6,019 bases of DNA from Nitrososphaerota archaeon (lineage in GTDB: Archaea > Thermoproteota > Nitrososphaeria > Nitrososphaerales > Gagatemarchaeaceae): contig VBPQ01000150.1 in assembly GCA_005877185.1 (NCBI GenBank), forward strand, positions 1 through 6,019, read 5' to 3'. Within the stretch, counting starts at the first letter, position 1, and the number at the start of each line of letters is the position of its first letter. This document shows, one piece after another, positions 1 through 5,592 of this stretch. Under the pieces are notes generated by a model that worked only from the letters and a program-made list of their open reading frames with translations, was not told the origin of the DNA and made no database searches. Position numbers and translations under genes: made by a program.

Positions 1-613
1 AAAGGTCAGGGATAAGTGGAAGCTGAAGTCGTGGCTGACCGTACTCGCTTCTCCCTCCTTCGGCAGCGCTCCCATCGTGCGAATCCCGGTGACCGACGCC
101 GAGAAAGCCAGAGGGAGGGTCGTGGAGACGACCCTCTACGATATCCTGAAGCAGGACCCTCAGCACTACAGCTTCAAGCTTTACTTCCAAGTGGATAGGG
201 TCGAGGGAGAGACGGCGCACACCGTCCTCAGAGGACATGAATACTCACGAGAGTATCTCCGGAGCCTCGTCAGAAGAGGCTCCTCGATGTCGGACTTCAT
301 CAAGGATTACCGCACGAAGGATGGATACCTCGTCCGGGTCTACTGCATCGCGTTCTCTCAGGGCAGAATGAACACTTCAAAGAAACACGATCTGCGATCC
401 GTCATGGACAGGGTGATCGGGGAGCGTGCATCGGGTCTAACCTACGACCAGTTCGCACAAGAGATGGTGCTGCAGAAGATCGCGTCGGACGTCTACAACG
501 AGGCCAAGAAGGTGACTCATCTCAGACACGTGGGCCTGAGGAAGAGCAAGCTGATTAGGATGCCCGAGGGCGTACAGCCAAAGCCGCAGGAGGCTGTGCT
601 CGCGGCCGCTTGA
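1..613 (+). CDS. rps3ae: 30S ribosomal protein S3Ae (S1e family), 5' end cut by window edge
   Basis: Archaeal/eukaryotic-type small-subunit ribosomal protein, a structural part of the 30S subunit with no bacterial counterpart. The frame is open from the left edge (first full codon 2-4) to TGA at 611-613, giving 203 visible residues. The visible part starts KVRDKWKLKSW, so only a few N-terminal residues should be missing. Family signatures are the N-terminal KWKLKSWLTVLASPSFGS, the GRVVETTLYDI strand, LRGHEYSREYLRSLVRRG, TKDGYLVRVYCIAF, and the C-terminal block from SGLTYDQFAQEMV to LRKSKLIRMPE. A start at GTG 77 would delete conserved N-terminal sequence, so I reject it. The last residues (GVQPKPQEAVLAAA) are a low-complexity tail. 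The gene converges on ychF with 4 bp between the stops, and no T-rich terminator is visible. The identification is secure; only the true start lies outside the window. Confidence 0.95.
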   Translation, partial: KVRDKWKLKSWLTVLASPSFGSAPIVRIPVTDAEKARGRVVETTLYDILKQDPQHYSFKLYFQVDRVEGETAHTVLRGHEYSREYLRSLVRRGSSMSDFIKDYRTKDGYLVRVYCIAFSQGRMNTSKKHDLRSVMDRVIGERASGLTYDQFAQEMVLQKIASDVYNEAKKVTHLRHVGLRKSKLIRMPEGVQPKPQEAVLAAA

Positions 614-617
614 CGCC

Positions 618-1814
618 CTAGCGCGAACTCACTATCTTCACGATGTCATGGTTCTTCAGTTGGTGGTCTGCAGCGAGCCGCATCCCCGTCCTCGCATCGA
701 TCGCGTAGAGAAAGCCCTCCGCGAGGTCTGAGTGGACCGCCCTCGCCAGGTCGAGGGTTGTCGAGCCGCCCTTCATGACGTAGGCGTCCGGGAGGATGTT
801 TCCCTTCTTGTCGGAGAGCTTCCGCTCGTCTTCCACGGGGAAGACCACGACAGCCCCGAGCAGCGAGAAGTACGCCTCGTCTATCGCCTTCTGAACACCC
901 GTCCCCCTGAAGACCTTCATCACCCTCCGGTCAACCATCTCAATCGCCTGCAGCTGCTCCCGTGTTAGAGTCTTCGTCTGAATCAGCCTGAAAGCCTCGT
1001 CTCCCGGGGTGTACGAAAGAAACCCCCTCTCGGCCGCCCTCCTGAGGAGGAGCTCCGCCTCCGAGGCGCAGGGTATCACCCTTCTGCCTGTCGCCCTCAG
1101 CCTTTCGATGTTTTCCACCGCGCTCGGCAGGTCTGCTTTGTTCGCCGCGATCAAGCTCGGCTTCGACCTCTCCCTCAGAAGCGTCGCGAACTTCTGAAGG
1201 TCGGAGTCACTCCATTCGGTTGGCTTCTCGGGTTTCAGGTGAAGCTGCGCCATTACTTGCTCTATCTCCTTCTCGTCTACCGCGAGTCCCGTAAGTCTCG
1301 CCGCGAGACTCGCGGTAATCTTGGCGCCTGCCTGCTCCGCAAGCCTCGAAGTCCTCTCCCAGTCGCGCCTCATAATTCCAAGGACCCATAGGTCGAACTC
1401 CCTCTCGACCATCTCGATGTCCTTCAGCGGGTCGTGAGAGCCCGGCGGGACCTTCCTCCCCTCTCCGTCTGTCGACCCAGAGGCGTCGACGACGTGAATG
1501 AGCGCGTCAGCCTGCCTGATCTCATCCAGAAACTGATTGCCCAACCCCCTTCCCTGAGCCGCTCCCTCTACAAGCCCTGCTACGTCAACCAGCTTCACGG
1601 GTATCAGCCTAGTTCCGTTTACGCAGCTCGAATTCCTCGGGTTATCGACGACGCCCATCTCCGGGTGTACGCAGCTCGTCCTGAGGTAGGCGACCCCGAC
1701 ATTCGGCTTTATCGTCGTGAAGGGGAAGTCGGCTATGGCGACCTCGCGGAGGGTCGCGGCAGAGAAGAAAGTCGATTTACCCACGTTTGGCTTTCCAATT
1801 ACTCCGACGAGCAC
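618..1814 (-). CDS. ychF: YchF/Obg-family translation-associated GTPase with C-terminal TGS domain
   Basis: HAS-type P-loop NTPase of the Obg/YchF group; relatives bind ribosomes, but the exact role in archaea is not settled. With GTG 1814 as start it has 398 residues, usual for the archaeal form. Visible motifs are G1 GKPNVGKS (7-14), switch I FTTIKPNVG (32-40), G3 DVAGLVEGA (77-85), G4 NKAD (225-228), a G5-like CASEAEL (249-255), and a TGS domain over roughly 322-398 ending HDIVKIVSSR. G4 is the GTP-type NKxD rather than the NxxE seen in ATP-preferring bacterial YchF. A longer reading from TTG 1829 adds five residues, but GTG 1814 is preferred: it gives the family-like start MLVGVIGKPNVGKS and has a GAGGTG Shine-Dalgarno 7 nt upstream. 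Cys48 and Cys64 may remain from the Cys-rich loop seen in some archaeal homologues. The gene is divergent from the flavoprotein and convergent with S3Ae. Confidence 0.93.
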   Translation of the reverse strand: MLVGVIGKPNVGKSTFFSAATLREVAIADFPFTTIKPNVGVAYLRTSCVHPEMGVVDNPRNSSCVNGTRLIPVKLVDVAGLVEGAAQGRGLGNQFLDEIRQADALIHVVDASGSTDGEGRKVPPGSHDPLKDIEMVEREFDLWVLGIMRRDWERTSRLAEQAGAKITASLAARLTGLAVDEKEIEQVMAQLHLKPEKPTEWSDSDLQKFATLLRERSKPSLIAANKADLPSAVENIERLRATGRRVIPCASEAELLLRRAAERGFLSYTPGDEAFRLIQTKTLTREQLQAIEMVDRRVMKVFRGTGVQKAIDEAYFSLLGAVVVFPVEDERKLSDKKGNILPDAYVMKGGSTTLDLARAVHSDLAEGFLYAIDARTGMRLAADHQLKNHDIVKIVSSR

Positions 1815-1821
1815 AATTCTG

Positions 1822-1827
1822 CACCTC
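1822..1827 (-). promoter_or_regulatory. Shine-Dalgarno GAGGTG that favours the GTG 1814 start of ychF
   Basis: Read on the minus strand, GAGGTG ends 7 nt before GTG 1814-1812, a canonical spacing. It lies inside the five extra codons that a TTG 1829 start would add, so it argues against that start. If transcription begins at or near 1814, the site would not be in the mRNA, so its use depends on the true transcription start. Confidence 0.45.
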
Positions 1828-1837
1828 AAGTACGTTG

Positions 1838-1843
1838 TTATAA
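1838..1843. promoter_or_regulatory. Putative shared TATA box (TTATAA) between divergent ychF and flavoprotein gene
   Basis: The only clearly AT-rich patch in the 56 bp divergent spacer is TTATAACCGAATAAG, and its TTATAA core is a perfect palindrome. Its centre lies about 30 bp from ATG 1871 on the right and about 26 bp from GTG 1814 on the left. With the usual archaeal TATA-to-start-site distance of about 26 bp, both transcripts would be leaderless or nearly so. No strong Shine-Dalgarno precedes ATG 1871, which agrees with leaderless initiation there. A second minus-strand candidate for ychF is the TTTCTTATT patch at 1847-1855. This is inferred from sequence and spacing only. Confidence 0.4.
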
Positions 1844-1870
1844 CCGAATAAGAAAGACGGGATTGGCGTC

Positions 1871-3130
1871 ATGAGGGTCGTCGTAGTCGGGGGCGGGGTC
1901 GCCGGTCTCGCGGCTGCATCGGAGGCTCACTCCCTCGGCGCGGATGTCACTCTCCTTGAGCGGTCAGAGTCTTACCTTCCCCCGAAGAGCGGGTGGCCTT
2001 CCCTGCTCTCTGGTGAGGCTCAACCGAGTCTATCGGAGAGACATGACTACGAACTTCGGGAGTTCTCGAAGATGGGCTCAGCCGTAGACGAAGTCGATGT
2101 CGCTGGGAGGACCGCAAAGACCTCCAGAGGTCCCGTCGAGTATGATTCGATAGTGATGGCAACCGGGAGCACCCACGCGGACCCCACCTTTCGCGGCTCT
2201 GGGAAGAAGAACGTCTTCATAATGAGAGGGTACCCTGACTATCTTCGACTGGCGAAGGAGGTTCGCGGATTCGCGAGCGTCTGCGTGACTGGAGGCGGTC
2301 CCTTATCGCTCTCGATAGCCGAGAAGGTGAGCTCACTGGGCGCGAGGGTGCTGCTACTCTCCCCTACCGGGTTCCTCGGCCACCTTAGCGAGGTTATTCG
2401 TCGCGAGGTGGAGCGGAGGGCGAAGGAGGCTGGCTTGGTGCTTCTTCGGTCTCCCCTCGATGGAGTCGCCGGAGTCGAGAGGGTGGAGGCAGTCGTCGCT
2501 TCTGGTTCAGTCCATGCGACCGAAGCTCTGATTTTCCTCCCAGCACCGCGTCCGAACCCACCTCGGCTCGCAGTCGAGGTCGGCATGAACGGCGGAATTC
2601 TCGTCGACGATAGGATGTGTTCGAGCAACCCGGCTGTATATGCGGCCGGAGACTGCGCCGAGGTGAGGCTGGGTTCCACGACCTCCTCCTCGCCTATGAT
2701 GTATCAATCCGCTGCCAGGGCGATGGGTAGGGTGGCCGGTGCGAATGCGGCGGGGGGGAGCGCGGTTGCCAGGCTCGCCAGCGCGGTCTCTCACACCTTC
2801 TTCGGCTACGAAGTTTGCTACGGCGGCCTTAGCACGGCGGAGGGGACGAGGCTCGGAATCAGACTTCTTGAAGTCTCGACGCCCGCTCCAGGTGACGGCG
2901 TCTTCTGCAGTCTCTTCTTCGACGGGGCCTCAAAGGAAATTCGCGGAATACAGGTCGCGGGTCGTGGAGCCTCCTCTTACGAAGATGCTATCTCCTTGAT
3001 AATCTCCAACGGGATGACTCTCCCAGACCTCGCGTACCAGGAGTCGAGCTTCGGACCGCTGTCATCGACCGACCTCTCTCCAATCGCGCTGGCCGCAAAG
3101 ACTGGCCTCCTGATGAGGAGGCATCCATGA
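1871..3130 (+). CDS. CoA-disulfide reductase/NADH oxidase-like FAD flavoprotein with Ser in place of the redox Cys
   Basis: A 419-residue pyridine nucleotide-disulfide oxidoreductase-type protein, probably cytoplasmic. The order is: N-terminal FAD Rossmann motif GGGVAG (7-12) with acidic E30 at the end of the second strand, ATGS (97-100), a second Rossmann fold with GGGPLS (141-146), the FAD-contact motif VYAAGD (256-261), and a C-terminal dimerisation domain (about 307-411) containing SHTFFGYEV and LAYQESSFGPLSSTDLSP. The C-terminal domain and overall length match the CoA-disulfide reductase/Nox/Npx group. In that group a catalytic Cys sits in a CxLPY motif ten residues after the acid; here the ungapped equivalent is S40-G-W-P (codon AGC, 1988-1990). 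The Tyr and Glu usual in the NAD(P) loop are P144 and S148. Disulfide or peroxide chemistry as in the named enzymes is therefore doubtful, and the substrate is unknown. ATG 1871 starts directly on the first beta strand. Its stop overlaps the start of serA (ATGA). Confidence 0.85.
   Translation: MRVVVVGGGVAGLAAASEAHSLGADVTLLERSESYLPPKSGWPSLLSGEAQPSLSERHDYELREFSKMGSAVDEVDVAGRTAKTSRGPVEYDSIVMATGSTHADPTFRGSGKKNVFIMRGYPDYLRLAKEVRGFASVCVTGGGPLSLSIAEKVSSLGARVLLLSPTGFLGHLSEVIRREVERRAKEAGLVLLRSPLDGVAGVERVEAVVASGSVHATEALIFLPAPRPNPPRLAVEVGMNGGILVDDRMCSSNPAVYAAGDCAEVRLGSTTSSSPMMYQSAARAMGRVAGANAAGGSAVARLASAVSHTFFGYEVCYGGLSTAEGTRLGIRLLEVSTPAPGDGVFCSLFFDGASKEIRGIQVAGRGASSYEDAISLIISNGMTLPDLAYQESSFGPLSSTDLSPIALAAKTGLLMRRHP
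3115..3121 (+). promoter_or_regulatory. Strong Shine-Dalgarno GAGGAGG for serA, inside the flavoprotein gene
   Basis: GAGGAGG ends 5 nt before ATG 3127. It encodes the last residues of the upstream flavoprotein (MRRHP), so the two genes are probably co-transcribed and translationally coupled. The same 11-base string GATGAGGAGGC recurs before rpl15e, which helps in reading that start. Confidence 0.7.
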
Positions 3131-4086
3131 AGACGAAGGTTCGGTTGCTCGTCTGCGACCGACTCGACCTCTCCCAGCTCGGCCTAGACGAGAATTTCGA
3201 GGTTGACTACAGACCCGACATCACGAGGGAGGAACTTCTGCGGTCCGTCGGCGGCTACGACGGGCTTGTGGTCAGGAGCAGGACGCGGGTTGACCGGGAG
3301 GTGATCGAAAAGGCTTCGAGGCTCCGTCTTGTCGCCCGACCGGGGACGGGGCTCGACAACATAGACGTCAGGGCTGCCGAGTCCAAGGGGGTAGCGGTGG
3401 TGAACAGCCCCGAGTCTCTTGTCGAGGCCGTGGCGGAGCACGTCATCCTGCTGATGCTCGCCCTCACGAGGAAGCTCGTACTCGCCGACTCGTCGGTCAA
3501 GGCGGGCGGGTGGGCCAAGGACGCGCTCACCGGCTCGGAGTTGAAGGGCAAAATTCTCGGAATCGTAGGCCTGGGAAGGATCGGGAGGCGGGTCGGAGAG
3601 ATCGCGAGTCGGTTCGGAATGTCCATCGTGGGCTATGACGTCGTACCGATCGCAGAGGAGACCCTCCGCAGCCTGGAGTGCAAGCTCGCCTCCCTCGATA
3701 CGCTCCTCTCTGCTGCAGACTATGTTACGATCCACGTTCCACTGACCCCGGAGACGAGCCATCTAATCGACTCGCGAAGGCTCTCGATGATGAAGAAGAC
3801 GGCTTTCCTAGTGAACACGTCGCGGGGAGGCGTCGTCGAGGAGAGGAGCCTCGTCGAGGCGCTGAAGGAGGGTGAGATCGCCGGGGCTGCCCTGGACGTC
3901 TTCGAGACAGAACCCCCAGGCGGTGCGATCCTCTCTGCTCCAGGCATCGTCCTCACTCCACACATCGGAGGGCAGACCCTTGAGGCACAGGCCGACGCGA
4001 CCAAGGCGGTCGGGGAGAAGATCATGCAGTTCTTCAGGAAGGAAAAAAGGACGGTCCGCGAACCTTTATCTGCTAAGCGAAGATGA
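3127..4086 (+). CDS. serA: D-3-phosphoglycerate dehydrogenase, short form (D-2-hydroxyacid dehydrogenase family)
   Basis: NAD-dependent dehydrogenase expected to oxidise 3-phosphoglycerate to 3-phosphohydroxypyruvate, the first step of the phosphorylated serine pathway. It has 319 residues: a split catalytic domain (about 1-100 and 285-319) around a Rossmann domain with GLGRIG (148-153) and acidic D171 at the end of the second strand, which suggests NAD over NADP. The catalytic triad of the family is present as R233 (NTSRGG), E262 (DVFETEPP) and H279 (TPHIGG). The substrate-side motifs VRSRT (49-53) and GLDNIDV (75-81) are intact. There is no C-terminal ACT or intervening domain, so serine feedback through ACT is not expected; this is the common short archaeal form. 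The start ATG overlaps the upstream stop. The basic tail KEKRTVREPLSAKRR is encoded by DNA that also holds the likely promoter and the ribosome-binding site of rpl15e. A glyoxylate or hydroxypyruvate reductase is the main alternative, since family members are hard to separate by eye. No other serine-pathway gene is in the window. Confidence 0.85.
   Translation: MKTKVRLLVCDRLDLSQLGLDENFEVDYRPDITREELLRSVGGYDGLVVRSRTRVDREVIEKASRLRLVARPGTGLDNIDVRAAESKGVAVVNSPESLVEAVAEHVILLMLALTRKLVLADSSVKAGGWAKDALTGSELKGKILGIVGLGRIGRRVGEIASRFGMSIVGYDVVPIAEETLRSLECKLASLDTLLSAADYVTIHVPLTPETSHLIDSRRLSMMKKTAFLVNTSRGGVVEERSLVEALKEGEIAGAALDVFETEPPGGAILSAPGIVLTPHIGGQTLEAQADATKAVGEKIMQFFRKEKRTVREPLSAKRR
4058..4072 (+). 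promoter_or_regulatory. Putative BRE/TATA promoter for rpl15e inside the 3' end of serA
   Basis: The stretch CGCGAACCTTTATCT looks like an archaeal BRE (CGAA-like) followed by a TATA-like CTTTATC at 4064-4070. Transcription would start near 4093, about 10 nt before TTG 4103. That would give the ribosomal protein gene its own promoter despite its operon-like position, but would place the start after the Shine-Dalgarno. It is based on composition and spacing only. Confidence 0.35.
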
Positions 4087-4091
4087 GGAGG
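4085..4091 (+). promoter_or_regulatory. Shine-Dalgarno GAGGAGG for rpl15e, overlapping the serA stop codon
   Basis: GAGGAGG starts inside the serA stop TGA (4084-4086). It lies 5 nt before an in-frame ACG (4097-4099) and 11 nt before the in-frame TTG (4103-4105). The site before serA, identical over 11 bases, has a 5 nt spacer, which favours initiation at position 4097. Confidence 0.6.
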
Positions 4092-4102
4092 CGAAGACGG
4101 GA

Positions 4103-4558
4103 TTGTACAGAGAGATAGGCAAGACTTGGCAGACGGTCCTCCGTGAGAAATCCGGTGATATCCTTGCGAGAGCGATACAACTGAGGAGGGAACCAACCAT
4201 TCTCAGAGTCGAACGCCCCTCTAGGCTTGACAGGGCGAGGATGCTCGGCTACAAGGCAAAGCAGGGAGTTGCGGTCGTGCGGATAAGGGTCTCGCGCGGG
4301 GGGATGCGGAGGCAGAGGCCTCGCGCCGGGAGACGACCGAAACACTTGGGCGTCCTGCGGATCAAGTCTTCGGTGTCGGCTCAGCACGTCGCCGAGCGGA
4401 GGGTTCGCGAGAAATATCCGAACATGAGGGTCCTGGGTTCTTATCTGATCTGGAGGGACGGGATGCACGTCTGGTACGAGTGCGTCTTGATTGACCCGCT
4501 CCACCCCTCAGTCAAGAGCGACTACAATTACAGAAGAGTTCTGGGCGTCAAGGCGTAG
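4103..4558 (+). CDS. rpl15e: 50S ribosomal protein L15e, uncertain start (TTG 4103 or ACG 4097)
   Basis: Archaeal/eukaryotic large-subunit ribosomal protein that binds rRNA. From TTG 4103 it has 151 residues. Signatures are YREIGKTW (2-9), RREP (28-31), RLDRARMLGYKAKQG (41-55), VRIRVSRGG (59-67), a basic linker RRQRPRAGRRPK (69-80), KYPNMRVLGSY (104-114) and HPSVKSD (134-140). No ATG lies in frame near the start. TTG 4103 is the nearest usual start codon, but archaeal L15e commonly begins MG(M/L)Y, and the DNA just upstream reads ACG-GGA-TTG-TAC, which would be M-G-L-Y if ACG served as, or were misread from, ATG. The protein stops soon after KSD and lacks the conserved basic tail (HKGRxFRGLTSAGKK type) of longer archaeal and eukaryotic forms. 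The upstream open frame to 3872 is a shadow over serA. The gene converges on the FNR gene with 1 bp between stops. Confidence 0.92.
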   Translation: MYREIGKTWQTVLREKSGDILARAIQLRREPTILRVERPSRLDRARMLGYKAKQGVAVVRIRVSRGGMRRQRPRAGRRPKHLGVLRIKSSVSAQHVAERRVREKYPNMRVLGSYLIWRDGMHVWYECVLIDPLHPSVKSDYNYRRVLGVKA

Positions 4559-4559
4559 T

Positions 4560-5552
4560 TCACAGTTTCATCTCGCTGCTGTGCCCTGGAAAGATCTTTG
4601 CGGTCGGGTCGATGAAGTTCTTCGCAATATTGACAGCCATCGCCGCCTGTGCGTATCCTGTCGCTATGAGGTTGAGCTTGACGCTGTCGACCTGCCCAGC
4701 CAAGTCGCCGGCGACGTAGACGCCTGGGATGCTCGTCTCCATCCTCCCGTTTGTCTTAATCTCTCGTCCTCTGATCTCCAGCCCCCAGTTTCGAATTGGG
4801 CCGAGGTCGGCTCTGAACCCTATGTTGACAAGAATCGAGTCGACATCGATCGTCGTCTCCTCCTTCGTCCTGTTGTCGTAGATGACGGCCTTCTTCACCC
4901 ACTTCCCGTCACCGATGACGCGCTTCACTTCATAGAACAGCTTGACCTCGGCCCCACACTTCATCAGCTCCGCGACGCTCCCTTCGTGCGCACGGAAGAC
5001 GTCGCGGCGATGCACGAGAGTTACCTTCTTCGCCCAGTTGTTGAAGTTGAGCGCCCAGTCGACGGCCGAGTCTCCGCCACCCACGATCAGGAGTCTCTTG
5101 TCCTTGAAGATCTGCTTGTCTTTCACGAAGTAGAATATTCCTTTTCCTTCGTACTCGGCGACTCCTGGGGCGTCCAGCTTGTTGGGCGAGAAGGCCCCCA
5201 CCCCTGCCGTGACTAGAACCGTCTTGGAGTAATGACTTCTAGCCTTGTCTGTGTCGAGCTGGAAGATGCCGCCGTCGATCTTTCTTATCGAGAGGACCCT
5301 TTCCCCGAGGACGACGGTGGGGTTGAACTGGAATGCCTGGTCCACCATGCTCTTCACGAGCTCTTTCGCGAGAATCTTTCGGAAACCGGGGACATCGTAG
5401 ATGTACTTCTCGGGGTAGAGGACGGCGACCTGCCCACCCACCTCCTCAAGCGCGTCGATCAGTTTCACCTTCATCTGCCTCAAGCCAGCGTAGAACGTGG
5501 CAAATAGACCGGCTGGTCCCGCGCCTACTATCGTGATGTCATATGCATCCAA
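4560..5552 (-). CDS. Ferredoxin/flavodoxin-NADP reductase, thioredoxin-reductase-like type
   Basis: A 330-residue flavoenzyme of the TrxR-like ferredoxin-NADP reductase family (Bacillus YumC type), which moves electrons between ferredoxin or flavodoxin and NADP(H). Motifs are FAD GAGPAG (10-15), GGQVAVLYPEKYIYDVPGF (39-57), NADP fold GGGDSA (158-163), HRRDVFRAH (181-189) whose arginines typically bind the NADPH 2'-phosphate, FAD-contact AGD (281-283), and the family tail KLNLIATGYAQAA (292-304) to DPTAKIFPGHSSEMK. The CxxC of true thioredoxin reductase is absent; that segment reads IFYFVKDKQIF. The only usual in-frame start before the first beta strand is TTG 5552, and no in-frame ATG or GTG lies close upstream. 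No Shine-Dalgarno precedes it, so a short or absent leader is likely. It lies downstream of truD on the same strand with a 49 bp gap. No ferredoxin gene is visible in the window. Confidence 0.92.
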   Translation of the reverse strand: MDAYDITIVGAGPAGLFATFYAGLRQMKVKLIDALEEVGGQVAVLYPEKYIYDVPGFRKILAKELVKSMVDQAFQFNPTVVLGERVLSIRKIDGGIFQLDTDKARSHYSKTVLVTAGVGAFSPNKLDAPGVAEYEGKGIFYFVKDKQIFKDKRLLIVGGGDSAVDWALNFNNWAKKVTLVHRRDVFRAHEGSVAELMKCGAEVKLFYEVKRVIGDGKWVKKAVIYDNRTKEETTIDVDSILVNIGFRADLGPIRNWGLEIRGREIKTNGRMETSIPGVYVAGDLAGQVDSVKLNLIATGYAQAAMAVNIAKNFIDPTAKIFPGHSSEMKL

Positions 5553-5585
5553 GGAGGCGTCGGATGTGCTGCGATTTTTTAGGGG

Positions 5586-5592
5586 TAATAAA
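5586..5592 (-). promoter_or_regulatory. Putative TATA box (TTTATTA) for the FNR gene
   Basis: The 49 bp between the truD stop and TTG 5552 reads, on the minus strand, GCCAACGC-TTTATTA-CCCCTAAAAAATC. The TATA-like core is centred about 37 bp from the start codon, so transcription would begin near 5563 and give a leader of about 11 nt. The lack of a Shine-Dalgarno fits a very short leader. Co-transcription with truD cannot be excluded. Confidence 0.4.

Noticed and set aside
74..92. tRNA T-loop-like string GTGCGAATCCCGG
   Set aside because: It is in-frame S3Ae coding sequence and no acceptor, D-arm or anticodon arm can be paired around it.
1854..1865. 12-base direct repeat AAGACGGGATTG, also at 4094-4105, both near gene starts
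   Set aside because: About one 12-base match is expected by chance in a random 6 kb sequence (about 18 million pairs against 16.8 million possible 12-mers). The two copies sit at different distances from the start codons and TATA-like boxes.
2239..2794. Long minus-strand open frames opposite the flavoprotein, and similar ones opposite ychF, serA and FNR
   Set aside because: They are antisense shadows typical of GC-rich coding DNA, with Arg/Ser/Pro-rich translations, no family motifs and no ribosome-binding sites.
3785..3866. C/D box sRNA candidate (GATGATGA with a CTGA about 70 nt downstream)
   Set aside because: It lies inside conserved serA coding sequence (SMMKKTAFLVN to EALKEGE), the spacing is too long for a typical archaeal C/D RNA, and no good internal D'/C' pair or terminal stem is seen.
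3872..4102. N-terminal extension of L15e (open frame upstream to 3872)
   Set aside because: It overlaps conserved serA sequence in another frame and its translation (RSPGLPWTSSRQN...) resembles no L15e N-terminus; the family begins at YREIGKTW.
4560..5552. Thioredoxin reductase as the identity of the minus-strand flavoprotein
   Set aside because: The CxxC redox centre is absent from the NADP domain, and the YPEKYIYDVPGF, HRRDVFRAH and DPTAKIFPGHSSEMK segments belong to the TrxR-like ferredoxin-NADP reductase family.
5575..5580. T6 run as a terminator
   Set aside because: It is T-rich only on the + strand, where no gene ends. On the minus strand, where truD and FNR are read, it is an A-run in the FNR leader or promoter.
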